DNA from: CAVSIS01 sp963814875
GTDB taxonomy: Bacteria > Acidobacteriota > Thermoanaerobaculia > Thermoanaerobaculales > Sulfomarinibacteraceae
Direction of reading: 5' to 3'
Assembly (NCBI GenBank): GCA_963814875.1
Contig: CAWFFJ010000026.1
Location: 162,766-226,765, forward strand
Length of the DNA: 64,000 nt
Below the pieces are notes generated by a model, which saw only the letters and a program-made list of their open reading frames with translations, had not been told where the DNA came from and ran no database searches. The translations under genes and the position numbers were made by a program. Within the stretch, counting starts at the first letter, position 1. Each line of letters starts with the position of its first letter. Positions 50,976 to 59,478 of the stretch are shown here, piece by piece.

Positions 50976-51671
50976 ATGGATGTTGCTGGACGCCACGCGC
51001 TGTTGGTGAGCGCCGATCACGGGCGCTTCACACGCTTCGTCCCGGTGCTCCAGCGGACCGGGCTCGAGGTCCAGCGTGTGCTGCGCGGGTTAGCCGCACT
51101 GAAGGTTGCCGAGACTGTGGGTTTCGACCTGCTCCTGGTGGTAGTACCACTCGAGGACATTCTGCTGCGCGAGTTCATTCGCGTGGTGCGAGCGCCGTCT
51201 TCGCCCAGCCGCGATGTTGGGGTGATCGTGCTCGCCGAGGGCACAGATCTCGATGCTGCGCGCACCATGGCCGGCGTGGGAGTCAACCGGGTACTCCCGC
51301 TCGACTGCGACGATCAGGTGCTGATCGACACCGTCACGGTGCTGCTCAACGTCGCTCCCCGCCGGCGGCTGCATGCGGTGCTCAAGGCGGATCTTGCGCT
51401 CGGGCAGCGACGCCGCCTGGTGATGCACCAGACCGAGAACCTCTCGCTGACCGGGGCGCTGGTCAGAGCCGAACCCCCATATCCGGTCGGGACCCGCTTC
51501 AACTTCGAGATTGTGGTGCCGGGCATGTCGGCGCCGATTCGTGGGACTGCCGAGGTGGTGCGCCACACCAACCTCTCCCGTGAGCCGGTCAAGGGCTTTG
51601 GAGCGACGTTCGTGTCGTTTGCCGGCGACGGCCGCCAGAGCCTCGAACACGTGCTCGGCCTCGCCTCCTGA
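50976..51671 (+). CDS. PilZ-domain protein with a pseudo-receiver N-terminus
   Basis: 231 residues. Residues 1-120 look like a response-regulator fold (HALLVSADHGRFTRFVPVLQ; VGVIVLAEGTDLDAARTMAG) but the usual phospho-acceptor Asp is replaced: GFDLLLVVVPLEDILLREF reads V where Asp is expected, and the acidic pocket is incomplete. Residues about 125-225 form a PilZ domain: LGQRRRLVMHQTENLSLTGA (RR and NxSxxG c-di-GMP motif) and RGTAEVVRHTNLSREPVKGF. It should bind cyclic di-GMP and relay it to an unseen partner, without phosphorylation. The last PilZ strand reads GFGATFVSF. It lies 110 bases downstream of the divergent apaG start. Confidence 0.75.
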   Translation: MDVAGRHALLVSADHGRFTRFVPVLQRTGLEVQRVLRGLAALKVAETVGFDLLLVVVPLEDILLREFIRVVRAPSSPSRDVGVIVLAEGTDLDAARTMAGVGVNRVLPLDCDDQVLIDTVTVLLNVAPRRRLHAVLKADLALGQRRRLVMHQTENLSLTGALVRAEPPYPVGTRFNFEIVVPGMSAPIRGTAEVVRHTNLSREPVKGFGATFVSFAGDGRQSLEHVLGLAS

Positions 51672-51772
51672 TCTCGGCGAACCGCCACTTCCCTCGAGTT
51701 CAGAACGACTGAAGGGCGTGACGTCTCTCTCCGAGGCACCATAGAACTGAGGCTCCTGGTTCGACCAGGGCC

Positions 51773-52867
51773 TCAGTCCACGAAGGAGTTCTTCGCGTAG
51801 ACCCTGGCGCCCTTCACGTCCTCGACCTCGACCAGAAGGCTGTGCCAGCCACGCCGGGACACCGGGCTCGCGAAGGTGAGCACGTAGTGACCGGACAGTG
51901 CGGCCTCGAGGCGCCGCATGGCACCGGCCGGATGGCGATAGGTCTTGGCGTAGAAGCCACCGGTGTCGGCGGCTGCGCGCTCGAGACCGACCTCGAGGGT
52001 GTGAAAGTCCGCCTCGGTGATGTCGATCGAGTAGACCGGGATGTGAGCGCGGGTGAGTACTGCTCGGGCCTCGCCGTAGTCGCGCGGGAAGATGACGCGA
52101 CGGCCCTGGAGGCGGCCCAGACCCCAACCGAACAGGACGATCGCCTTGTCGCCGCGGAGCGGCTCGAGGGCCTCGGCGACCAGACGCAGACCGGTCTCGG
52201 GCTTGGCGGCGTCCAGCCACTGCTGACGGTCGAGATGGACGGAGATGGAAGGTCCGTCCGGGGTTGACGGTTCGTCCAGGCGGCCGAAGATGGAGGTCAC
52301 CTTGACCGCGTGGAGGATGCGCTCCCTGTCCGTGGTGAGGTCGAGTCGCAGGTCGAGATGGGACTCGTAAGAGACCACTGCGACGAGGTCATCGCGATTC
52401 AGGTCGCCGACGAACCGCGCCGCCCGCTGCGCCATCCGCATCAGCCCGGCGATCCGCTCGCTGGCAAAACCGAGGTCGAGCTGGAAGAACAGCACCACAA
52501 GCCGTGGCGGGCGTTCGAGTGGCGCGGCGGCGGCCGCTGCGGTGTTCTCCGCGGTGTCAGGGGTCGTTTCGGGCAGCCCCGAGTTCTCTTCCGGGAGCCT
52601 CCAGCTGATCCAGTCCACCGATTCAGGGGTCGTCGGGATGCCGTCCACGGAGAGCTTGAAGTCCGACGGACCAAGACCGAGCACAGGCTGTCCATCCCGT
52701 CCGATGACCCGAGCTTCGACGGTGACGCGGCGCACTTCGACCTCGCCGAAGAAGGTTGGCTCCCCCGGGGTCGGAGTGGGTTGGGGCGGAGGATCGGCAT
52801 GCCCAGGCACCGACACCCCCATGCCGATCGCTAGGACCGCCATCGCGAGCCAGCGGACTGCCCTCAT
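51773..52867 (-). CDS. VWFA-related secreted protein (acidobacterial type)
   Basis: 364 residues. Signal peptide RWLAMAVLAIGMGVSVPGHA; then VEVRRVTVEARVIGRDGQPV and LGLGPSDFKLSVDGIPTT, the short beta domain preceding VWA in this family; then a von Willebrand factor A-like domain (LVVLFFQLDLGFASERIAG, in place of the MIDAS DxSxS; VAVVSYESHLDLRLDLTTD; HIPVYSIDITEADFHTLEVG). This matches the VWFA-related acidobacterial family found in many copies per genome in this phylum. MIDAS residues are partly lost (FQLD instead of DxSxS), suggesting a structural rather than metal-dependent adhesive role. No operon partner. Confidence 0.82.
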   Translation of the reverse strand: MRAVRWLAMAVLAIGMGVSVPGHADPPPQPTPTPGEPTFFGEVEVRRVTVEARVIGRDGQPVLGLGPSDFKLSVDGIPTTPESVDWISWRLPEENSGLPETTPDTAENTAAAAAAPLERPPRLVVLFFQLDLGFASERIAGLMRMAQRAARFVGDLNRDDLVAVVSYESHLDLRLDLTTDRERILHAVKVTSIFGRLDEPSTPDGPSISVHLDRQQWLDAAKPETGLRLVAEALEPLRGDKAIVLFGWGLGRLQGRRVIFPRDYGEARAVLTRAHIPVYSIDITEADFHTLEVGLERAAADTGGFYAKTYRHPAGAMRRLEAALSGHYVLTFASPVSRRGWHSLLVEVEDVKGARVYAKNSFVD

Positions 52868-52916
52868 GGCAGGACCTACGTCCCGATCGACTCCCGGTTC
52901 TTTCGATCTCGCCGAA

Positions 52917-53171
52917 TCACTTCTCCGCCAACCGGTTCACCAGGGCAATGTAGCTGGCGGTCGCCTCGTCTCGCGTCATGCCCTTGCGCGACAACCAGGC
53001 GTCGTACTTCGCGCGACCGACGAAGTCGAACATGCCGGGTGGGTCGATGCTGACGTCGCCTTCGCTTGCCTGCTTGTAGAGACTGTAGAGCTCGAGCAGC
53101 ACCTCGTTGGGCTGCTTGGGCAGAGTCTTTGATCGCGCCACGGCATCCTGAAACTCTGCATCGCTGCTCAT
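52917..53171 (-). CDS. Acyl-CoA-binding protein
   Basis: 84 residues, the canonical ACBP length. EFQDAVARSKTLPKQPNEVL, LELYSLYKQASEGDVSIDPP, FVGRAKYDAWLSRKGMTRDE and ATASYIALVNRLAEK give the four helices and the ligand-binding LYKQA and KYDAW motifs. It binds medium- and long-chain acyl-CoA in the cytosol. The start ATG 53171 follows GGGGAGGGGG. It is transcribed alone; upstream, 53172-53440 holds no gene. ACBPs are uncommon in bacteria compared with eukaryotes, yet recur in several soil phyla. Confidence 0.92.
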   Translation of the reverse strand: MSSDAEFQDAVARSKTLPKQPNEVLLELYSLYKQASEGDVSIDPPGMFDFVGRAKYDAWLSRKGMTRDEATASYIALVNRLAEK

Positions 53172-53440
53172 GGTGCCCCCTCCCCGACAGGCCCGGCGTC
53201 GGCGCCCATCGACGGTCTGCCGACCACGGAGGCCGTGGTCGCGTGTACCGTTCCGCAGTCCGCCTTCATCGCGCGTGGTCGCCGGAGGCTCACTCCGCCT
53301 GCCCATGTTCGGGCGCTTTGACGGTCCACCCGTTCGTGGGCGCGGAAGCCGAGTAGTGACGTACGAAACGCTCCCGCTAGTGTAGCCCGGAAATCGTCGA
53401 CCGTGTCGAACCCGCTCCCGCGGGCGACACCGCGGGGCGG

Positions 53441-53854
53441 TCACACTGTGCCGACGTACGCGATGACGCCTTGGATCGACTCGATAATTCCGGAGCCGCC
53501 GGCAATGCCCAGACCGAGCTCGAACACACGGACCACCGAGCCGCCGGCGTGCCGGATCCGGTAGTCGAGCTGGAACGGCCGTCCCTCCGCAAGCGCAGTC
53601 TGCACTCCGACAGAAACTCCGAGGCGGTCTTCCGGGACGATGAGGTCGGTGTAGGAGATCACCCGGTTGCCAATCAGGTCGTCGGGGTCATGGCCGGTCA
53701 CGCGACGGCAGCCTGCACTGGCCCAGACCATCGTCCAGGCCGAATCGTTCAGGCAGCGGTAGACCATCGTGGTGTCGCCGATCTCAGCGAACACGTCGAA
53801 CCCTCCGGGTGCGATTCCTCTCACAGGCCGCCCTTCGACGGCGTCGTTCGTCAT
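53441..53854 (-). CDS. Single PAS-domain protein
   Basis: 137 residues comprising one PAS domain: GFDVFAEIGDTTMVYRCLN, VWASAGCRRVTGHDPDDLIG, NRVISYTDLIVPEDRLGVSV, RPFQLDYRIRHAGGSVVRVF and a final strand SIQGVIAYVGTV. All PAS strands and the helices around the ligand pocket are present; no kinase or cyclase domain follows, so it must signal to a partner. Cofactor unknown (no haem-ligand His or flavin Cys motif evident). ATG 53854 follows GGAGG. It is divergent from the Fe-S operon starting at 54005, and a PAS redox sensor next to it is suggestive only. Confidence 0.75.
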   Translation of the reverse strand: MTNDAVEGRPVRGIAPGGFDVFAEIGDTTMVYRCLNDSAWTMVWASAGCRRVTGHDPDDLIGNRVISYTDLIVPEDRLGVSVGVQTALAEGRPFQLDYRIRHAGGSVVRVFELGLGIAGGSGIIESIQGVIAYVGTV

Positions 53855-54004
53855 CTCGTCCTCCGACTCGCACAACAGGTTCACAGTGTCGGTCCCTCTG
53901 TGCGTGTGCGCAAGGCCGGTTGGAGGATTTAAGCTCGACTCGCCACACGGATACGGGAGAGCTCGGCCCCGGATGTCGTTGCAGGACGTGGGCGCCTGGG
54001 CGGC

Positions 54005-54277
54005 ATGACGCTTGCACTTCTGGCCTTGATGGCACGTGTGGCCGCAGATTCTGCCGGGCGCCGTCGAGGCTGCCGGTCCTGTCGTCATTTCATCGACGAC
54101 GGGTGGGCCCTCGAAGAGATGTTCCCGGCCGTGGTGATTCTCTCGTCGGTGCACGGTTGTGCGCGGGGTGAGAACGGCGTCTGTCGTGTTCACGGAACCT
54201 ATCAGGCCCCGGAGGCGCCCTGCAAAGCCTTCGAGTGGCGTTCCGCGGAGGGCGTCTGTGGTGTTACCAAGGCGTAA
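54005..54277 (+). CDS. Small Cys-rich protein at the head of the Fe-S operon
   Basis: 90 residues. Six to seven cysteines: GCRSCRHFIDDG, HGCARGENGVCRVHG, APEAPCKAFEW and EGVCGV. The arrangement CxxCxxF...C...C...C...FEW suggests a compact zinc- or Fe-S-binding fold. No family recognised. The C-terminus overlaps the start of the next gene by about 20 bases, so it is co-translated with the GltD/HdrB-like fusion and may be an assembly factor or small subunit. An earlier start could be GTG further upstream, but ATG 54005 begins with a helical hydrophobic stretch (MTLALLALMARVAAD) that may or may not be part of the protein. Confidence 0.5.
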   Translation: MTLALLALMARVAADSAGRRRGCRSCRHFIDDGWALEEMFPAVVILSSVHGCARGENGVCRVHGTYQAPEAPCKAFEWRSAEGVCGVTKA

Positions 54278-56375
54278 CGCCAGCGACGGCGGGTCGCCGC
54301 CGGCCCGGGCCGAGGTCGGCGAGCCGCTCTCGCTCTCAGGGCTGGCGGAGGGCATTCTCGAGCGCTGTCGCGGCGAGGGACCCGCCAACTGCGTCGCCCG
54401 GTGCCCGCTCGGCGTCGATGCCCGGGGCTACGTGCAGCTCGCTGCCGCTGGGCGCTTCCGCGAGGCGCTCCAGCTGGTACGAAGAAGGCTCCCGTTTCCG
54501 GGCATCCTGGGCTACGTCTGCTCGCACCCTTGCGAGCAGCACTGCAAGCGCATCGACACCGATACCCCGGTGCGGGTGAGAGACATCAAGCGGTTCCTGG
54601 CGGAGTGGGAGCCGGGGCTCCCACGGCACATTCTGGACTGCGACGACGACCGGCCCGAGACGATTGCCGTGGTCGGATCCGGTCCCGCCGGCCTGATGGC
54701 AGCCCACGATCTGCGCCGTCTCGGCTACCGGGTGACGATCTTCGAGCGCGAGGCCCGGATCGGCGGTTGCCTGACAGGGCGTATTCCCACCTGGCGCCTG
54801 CCGCGGGCGGTCGTCGAGCGCGACCTGACGGTGATCGACGCGCTCGCAATCGAGGTCAGGACCCGAACCGGCCTCGGCATGGAGGTCGAGCTCGCCGAGC
54901 TGGTGGATGCCCACGATGCCGTTGTCCTGGCGCCGGGCTTTTCAGGTGCTATCGAGCTCGACACGGACCGGATCGGGTTGACGTCGACGCGTCGTGGGAC
55001 GCTGCTCGTCGATCCCTCCTCCTGGCAGACGACCGAGCCGAAGGTCTACGCCGTCGGGGACGCCGTCACCGGTCCGTCCACCGTGGTCGAAGCGATGGCC
55101 GTAGGACGTCGCCTAGCCGCCGCGCTCCACCGTCGTCTCGCCGCACACGGACCCGGCGACGAAGGCCCTTCGCAGGTACCGCGGCCGCTGCTGTGGGCGC
55201 TCCAGGTCAACGAGAGCGAACGTGCGAGCCGGGTGCGCACCCCGCTCGCGCTCGAGCCGGTTTCCGAGGCGCTTTCGGAGGACGAGGTCCGGGAAGAGGC
55301 CGGCCGCTGTCTGGACTGCAGCTGCCGACGCTGCGTGGAAGCCTGCGATTTCCTGTCCGCCTATTGCGAGTCGCCCAAGGACATTGCCCGTCGCGTGCGG
55401 GGCGACCTCGGCGGTCACCTGCAGATGGTCTACTCGTGCACCCTGTGCTCCCTGTGTCGCGAGGTCTGCCCGGTCGGCCTCGACGTCGGTGAGCTCCTCC
55501 ACGAGGCGCGGCGTGAGGCGGTGCGGCGCTCGCTCGCGCCGCTGCGGCGCCACCGGCGTGCGCTCCGGACGCTCCGCCTTGGGGGCTCGGAAAACCTGAC
55601 GCTGGCGATGCCCGAGCCCGGACGTAGGCGTGCGCCCCGTCTCTTCTTCCCCGGCTGTGCCCTGGCGGCCGCATCGCCGAGGATGACGGTCGCGCTCTAC
55701 CAGCGTGTCCGGGCGCTGCTGCCGCGCACCGGTGTGCTGCTCGCGTGCTGCGGGTCCCCGGCGGACGCCCTCGGGCTCGAGGCCAAGGCTGCCGCCGTGA
55801 CCGCGTGGATCGAAGGCGTGCTCGACCGATTCGAGACCGAAGAGCTGCTGGTGGTGTGCCCGGACTGCAGCCGCTACCTGGGGCGCCGGCTGCCGGACAT
55901 CGCGGTGCGCACGGTGTGGGAGGTCCTGGCCGAGGAGGGCGGCACCGGCGACCCTGTCGGCCAGGTCTTCGTCCATGACCCGTGCCGCGCGCGCCATGAC
56001 CTCGCCGCCAATGACGCCGTCAGGGCCCTGCTCGGCCGCCACGGTATCCGCGCGATCGCCAGCGACGGAGACCGCGAGCGCGCCGGCTGCTGCGGCAGCG
56101 GGGGCGGGCTGCAGGCGATCGACCGTCGTCTCGCGCGTCGATTCGCGGCTCGCCATGCGGCGCCCACCTCGGCTCCGATGGTGGTCGCTTGTGTCGGCTG
56201 TCGAGCCTCGTTCTCCCGGGTCCGGCCAGAAGTGAGTCACGTGCTCGAGCTGGTCCTCGGCATGCGGCTTGGCGCGGCGGCAAGGTCGGGCGCCGAGATC
56301 GGCTGGTCGGGGTGGCTCAACCGATGGCGTACGCGTGCGGCCCTCGAGAGGCTGCGCCCGCTCGGGGCCGGATAG
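54258..56375 (+). CDS. GltD-like flavoprotein fused to an HdrB-like CCG Fe-S protein
   Basis: 705 residues. Residues 37-96 are the GltD-type [4Fe-4S] leader (CRGEGPANCVARCPLG; CSHPCEQHCKR). Residues about 134-290 are an FAD domain (ETIAVVGSGPAGLMAAHDL; VYAVGDAVTGPSTVVEAMA). The roughly 130-residue NADPH Rossmann insertion of GltD (normally GGGNxAMD) is absent: GFSGAIELD is followed within about 20 residues by TLLVDPSSW. Residues 350-410 hold two Fe-S motifs (CLDCSCRRCVEACDF; CTLCSLCREVCPVG). The rest has two HdrB/GlpC CCG repeats: FFPGC, ACCGSP, VCPDC and HDPC, GCCGSGGG, CVGC, complete for two non-cubane clusters. So it moves electrons by flavin and Fe-S, but cannot bind NADPH in the usual way. 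Confidence 0.8.
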   Translation: MVLPRRNASDGGSPPARAEVGEPLSLSGLAEGILERCRGEGPANCVARCPLGVDARGYVQLAAAGRFREALQLVRRRLPFPGILGYVCSHPCEQHCKRIDTDTPVRVRDIKRFLAEWEPGLPRHILDCDDDRPETIAVVGSGPAGLMAAHDLRRLGYRVTIFEREARIGGCLTGRIPTWRLPRAVVERDLTVIDALAIEVRTRTGLGMEVELAELVDAHDAVVLAPGFSGAIELDTDRIGLTSTRRGTLLVDPSSWQTTEPKVYAVGDAVTGPSTVVEAMAVGRRLAAALHRRLAAHGPGDEGPSQVPRPLLWALQVNESERASRVRTPLALEPVSEALSEDEVREEAGRCLDCSCRRCVEACDFLSAYCESPKDIARRVRGDLGGHLQMVYSCTLCSLCREVCPVGLDVGELLHEARREAVRRSLAPLRRHRRALRTLRLGGSENLTLAMPEPGRRRAPRLFFPGCALAAASPRMTVALYQRVRALLPRTGVLLACCGSPADALGLEAKAAAVTAWIEGVLDRFETEELLVVCPDCSRYLGRRLPDIAVRTVWEVLAEEGGTGDPVGQVFVHDPCRARHDLAANDAVRALLGRHGIRAIASDGDRERAGCCGSGGGLQAIDRRLARRFAARHAAPTSAPMVVACVGCRASFSRVRPEVSHVLELVLGMRLGAAARSGAEIGWSGWLNRWRTRAALERLRPLGAG

Positions 56376-56384
56376 GGGGCGGCG

Positions 56385-58906
56385 GTGGCGCGTGTCACCC
56401 TGACTGTCGACGGCGTCGAGGTCGAGGCGACGGCCGGTGAGCTGTTGCTGCCGGTGCTGCGCGGCCTCGGGGTGCGGGTTCCGACCCTGTGCCACGACGA
56501 GCGCCTGAATCCCTACGGCGGCTGTCGCCTGTGCGTCGTCCACCGGCGGGACACCCGACCCGGGCTGGTGCCGGCGTGCTCGACGCCGATCGTCGCCGGC
56601 ATGCAGATCGAAACCGCCTCGCCGGAGGTTGTCGAGTCCCGGCGCCGCCAGCTGCAGATCCTGGCCCTCAACCACCGCATGGAGTGCCCGGTCTGTGACC
56701 GCAGCGGTGACTGCCGTTTCCAGGACCTGCTGCACGAGATCGGCGTGCCCGATGAGCTGCCTCCACTGGTCAGCCGACCACGGCCGCGTGACGAGTCGTG
56801 GCCGGTCATTGTGCGCGACCTCGGCAAGTGCGTCGTGTGTGGCCGGTGCGTCCGGCTGTGCGAGGAGGTTCAAGGAGTGTCGGCGATCGGCTTCACCGGC
56901 CGGGGGCTCGACATCGAGGTGGCGACGTTTCAGTCCGAAGTTCTGGACTGCGAGCTCTGCGGTCAGTGTGTGAACGCCTGTCCGGCGGCGGCGCTCCTCG
57001 CCCGGCCCTACATCTCGCCCGTTCCCAACTGGCTGCGCGAGCGGCGGATCACCACGTGCTCGTTCTGCAGCTGTGGCTGCCAGATCGAGTTCGAGGTCCA
57101 CGACGGCAGGGCCGTCCGCGTGACAGGCCCCGAGGACGAGGCGCCGAACCGGGGCAAGCTGTGCGCCAAGGGTTGGCTGGGATGGGACGTCCTGACCAAC
57201 CCGGAGCGACTCACGAAGCCGATGGTGCGGCGCTCCGGTCGGTTGGTCGAGGTCGGGTGGACGGAGGCCTACGACGCGGTCGCAGGGATCCTCGCCGCCG
57301 CCCGCCGGGCGGACCGCACGATCGCGCTGGTCGGAAGCCCTCGCCTGACACGGGAGGATGCCTACCTGCTGCAAAGACTCGGGCGCGGCGTTCTCGGTAC
57401 GCCTCACGTCGGCGTCGGCCCCTCCGGAGGGGTGCGCGCTCTGGTGGAGGGCGTGCGTCCGGTCCTCGGGGTGATCCGGTCCACGGCGACGTTCGACGAC
57501 CTCGCCGCCTCTGATCTGGTCCTCGTGCTCCGGGCCGACCCCAGCCGCACGCATCCGCTGGTCAAGACCGAGCTCGTGCAGGGCGCCCGCCAACGCGGCC
57601 GTCCGTTCGTCCTCGCTGCCGCCCTCGGGGGAGGCCTCGAGCGTCACGCGGCGGTCCACCTCCAGCTCGTCCCCGGCGCGGAGGTCGTGCTGGCGAGGAG
57701 CCTGGCCGCGAGGCTGCTCGAGGACGTGCCCGAGAGGGCGGAGCTCTCGCCGGCTTGTCCGGCTTCGATGCCTGGCGCGCCAGCCTGGCCGCCTACCGAG
57801 ACCCCGACGTGGCGGCGTCCTGCGGCGTCGAGGAGGCGCGGCTGTGCGAGGTCGTCGCGATGATCGCCGCTGCGAGGCGTGTGGTTGTCGTGCTGCCTTG
57901 CGCGGGCGGCCTGCCGGGGGACGAAGCAGAGGCCGCACGCGCCGCCGCCGAGCTGGCGTTGCTGCTCGGCGCGGGCCTGATGGTCCTCGGCGAAAAGGCC
58001 AACGTCCAGGGCGTGCTGCAGGCGGGGCTCCACCCGCAGCTGCTTCCCGGTGGCCGCGCGGCGGATGACCCGACGACCCTGCGCGCCCTGGCTACGGTGT
58101 GGGGCAGCAGGGTCGCCGCCGGTCCCGGCTGGGGCCTCGACGAGACCTGCCGCCGCGCCGCTGCCGGAGAGGTTGGTGCGCTGCTCCTCGTGGGCGAGGA
58201 TCCGGTCGATCTGTGGCCGCGTCCGATGGCGGCGCGTGCCGCGGTCGAGAGGATCGAGCGGGTGGTCGTTCTCGATCCGTTCCTGACTGAGACGGGACGC
58301 TTGGCGGACGTGGTGATTCCGGTCGCTGCGCTCGCGGAGCGCGTGGGCACGGTGGTCTGCGCCGACGGGCGTTCTCGCCGCATGACGCGAGCACTGGACC
58401 CCCCTGCCGGCCTACCCCAGGACGGCGAGGTGATCGTCGAGATCGCGCGGCGCCTCGGTTCAGAGCTCCCGTTCGGCGACGAGCTCTCGAACGCCCTCGA
58501 CCAGACCGGAGCGCGCCGCGGGGCGGTCCCTGCGCCCGTGCGTCTCGAACCCGCACCGCCGCCGACCGTCCCTTCGATCCATGGCGACGGCCCGATGCTC
58601 CTGGATCCGTCACCTCAGCTTTTCCACTCGGGATCGGTGACCACTCGAAGCCGGATTCTCGAGGGGCTTGCCCCCACCCTCGCGCTCTGGGTCCATCCCG
58701 ACGATGCGTGTCGATACGGGCTCGCGAGCGGCGAGCCGGTGGCAGTGACCGACGGGCGCAGGGAGCTGCTGCTGCGTGCCCGTCTCGACCGCACGGTGAC
58801 GCGGGGAACCGTCCGCGTCGCACAGCATGGCGGTCCCGACAGCGCGGCGCAGCTTCTCGGAGCGGACGGTGAGACCGTATGCGTCGAGCTCCGGAGGCCG
58901 AATTGA
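56385..58906 (+). pseudogene. NuoG/formate-dehydrogenase-like Fe-S protein, split by one frameshift
   Basis: GTG 56385 opens a NuoG-type protein: [2Fe-2S] Cys C36, C47, C50, C65; HxxxCxxCxxxxxC ligands H97, C101, C104, C110; two ferredoxin-like clusters (C149-C159, C189-C199); and the molybdopterin-type [4Fe-4S] cluster CSFCSCGC (C225, C228, C232) with C260. After TREDAYLLQRLGRGVLG the residues usually holding the Mo-ligand Cys or Sec are GTPHVGVGPSGG, so no catalytic Mo ligand. At about 57735-57760 the frame shifts: coding resumes as LSGFDAWRASLAAYRDPDVA and runs through LASGEPVAVTDGRRELLLRA to 58906. A single base restores about 840 residues. The downstream gene overlaps its stop, so the reading frame was probably functional recently, or the indel is an assembly error. 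Confidence 0.75.
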
Positions 58907-59478
58907 ACGCGTTCCAGCCGCCCGCCGACGACCCGCCAATCTGCGCGTCGGGGGCCGGGTTCACGCCGGGCGACTCCTTTCCGGCTGAGCTCGTCCGGCT
59001 GGTCGACCGAGCCGTTTCAGAGGGGCCGGCGAGCCGCGATCGGCTCCTCGAGCTGTTGCGACGAGTGCAGGAAGGGCTCGGCTGGGTCCCGCCGGCAGCG
59101 CAGGAGCTGATCGCCGACCGTCTGGGCCTGGCCGCGATGGACGTGACGACCGTGGTCGGCTTCGCTGGCTGTCCGCTCACCCGGCCTCCGGCACGAGTTC
59201 GCCTGGAGGTCTGCCGCGGAACCGGCTGCGCCCTGGAGGGCGGGCGCACCCTGATCGAGATGTTGCGCGCCGTTTTCGCGCTCGAACCGGGGGGGGCGAC
59301 GCCGGACGGGCGGTTCAGCCTCGACGTGGTGCCGTGCTTGGGAGCCTGCGAGCACTCGCCATCGGTTCGCGTGGACGGACGCGTGGTTGGACCGCTGACT
59401 CCCGGTGGCCTGCGCAAGCTGCTTGAGCGCCTCTCTGCTGCCTCAGCAGCGTCGCCGGGGCGGGAGCTCCTCGAATGA
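58903..59478 (+). CDS. NuoE/HndA-like [2Fe-2S] subunit
   Basis: 191 residues. The N-terminal helical segment (ELVRLVDRAVSEGPASRDRL; VQEGLGWVPPAAQELIADRL) is that of NuoE. The thioredoxin-like domain carries the four cluster cysteines: LEVCRGTGCALEGGRTLIE (C-x4-C) and DVVPCLGACEHSPSVRVDG (C-x3-C), the canonical spacing of the [2Fe-2S] centre N1a. A TTG at 58903 gives TTGA overlap with the NuoG-like stop and follows GGAGG; ATG 58879 is an alternative. It should transfer electrons to or from the NuoF-like protein, whose gene overlaps by four bases. Confidence 0.85.
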   Translation: MNAFQPPADDPPICASGAGFTPGDSFPAELVRLVDRAVSEGPASRDRLLELLRRVQEGLGWVPPAAQELIADRLGLAAMDVTTVVGFAGCPLTRPPARVRLEVCRGTGCALEGGRTLIEMLRAVFALEPGGATPDGRFSLDVVPCLGACEHSPSVRVDGRVVGPLTPGGLRKLLERLSAASAASPGRELLE

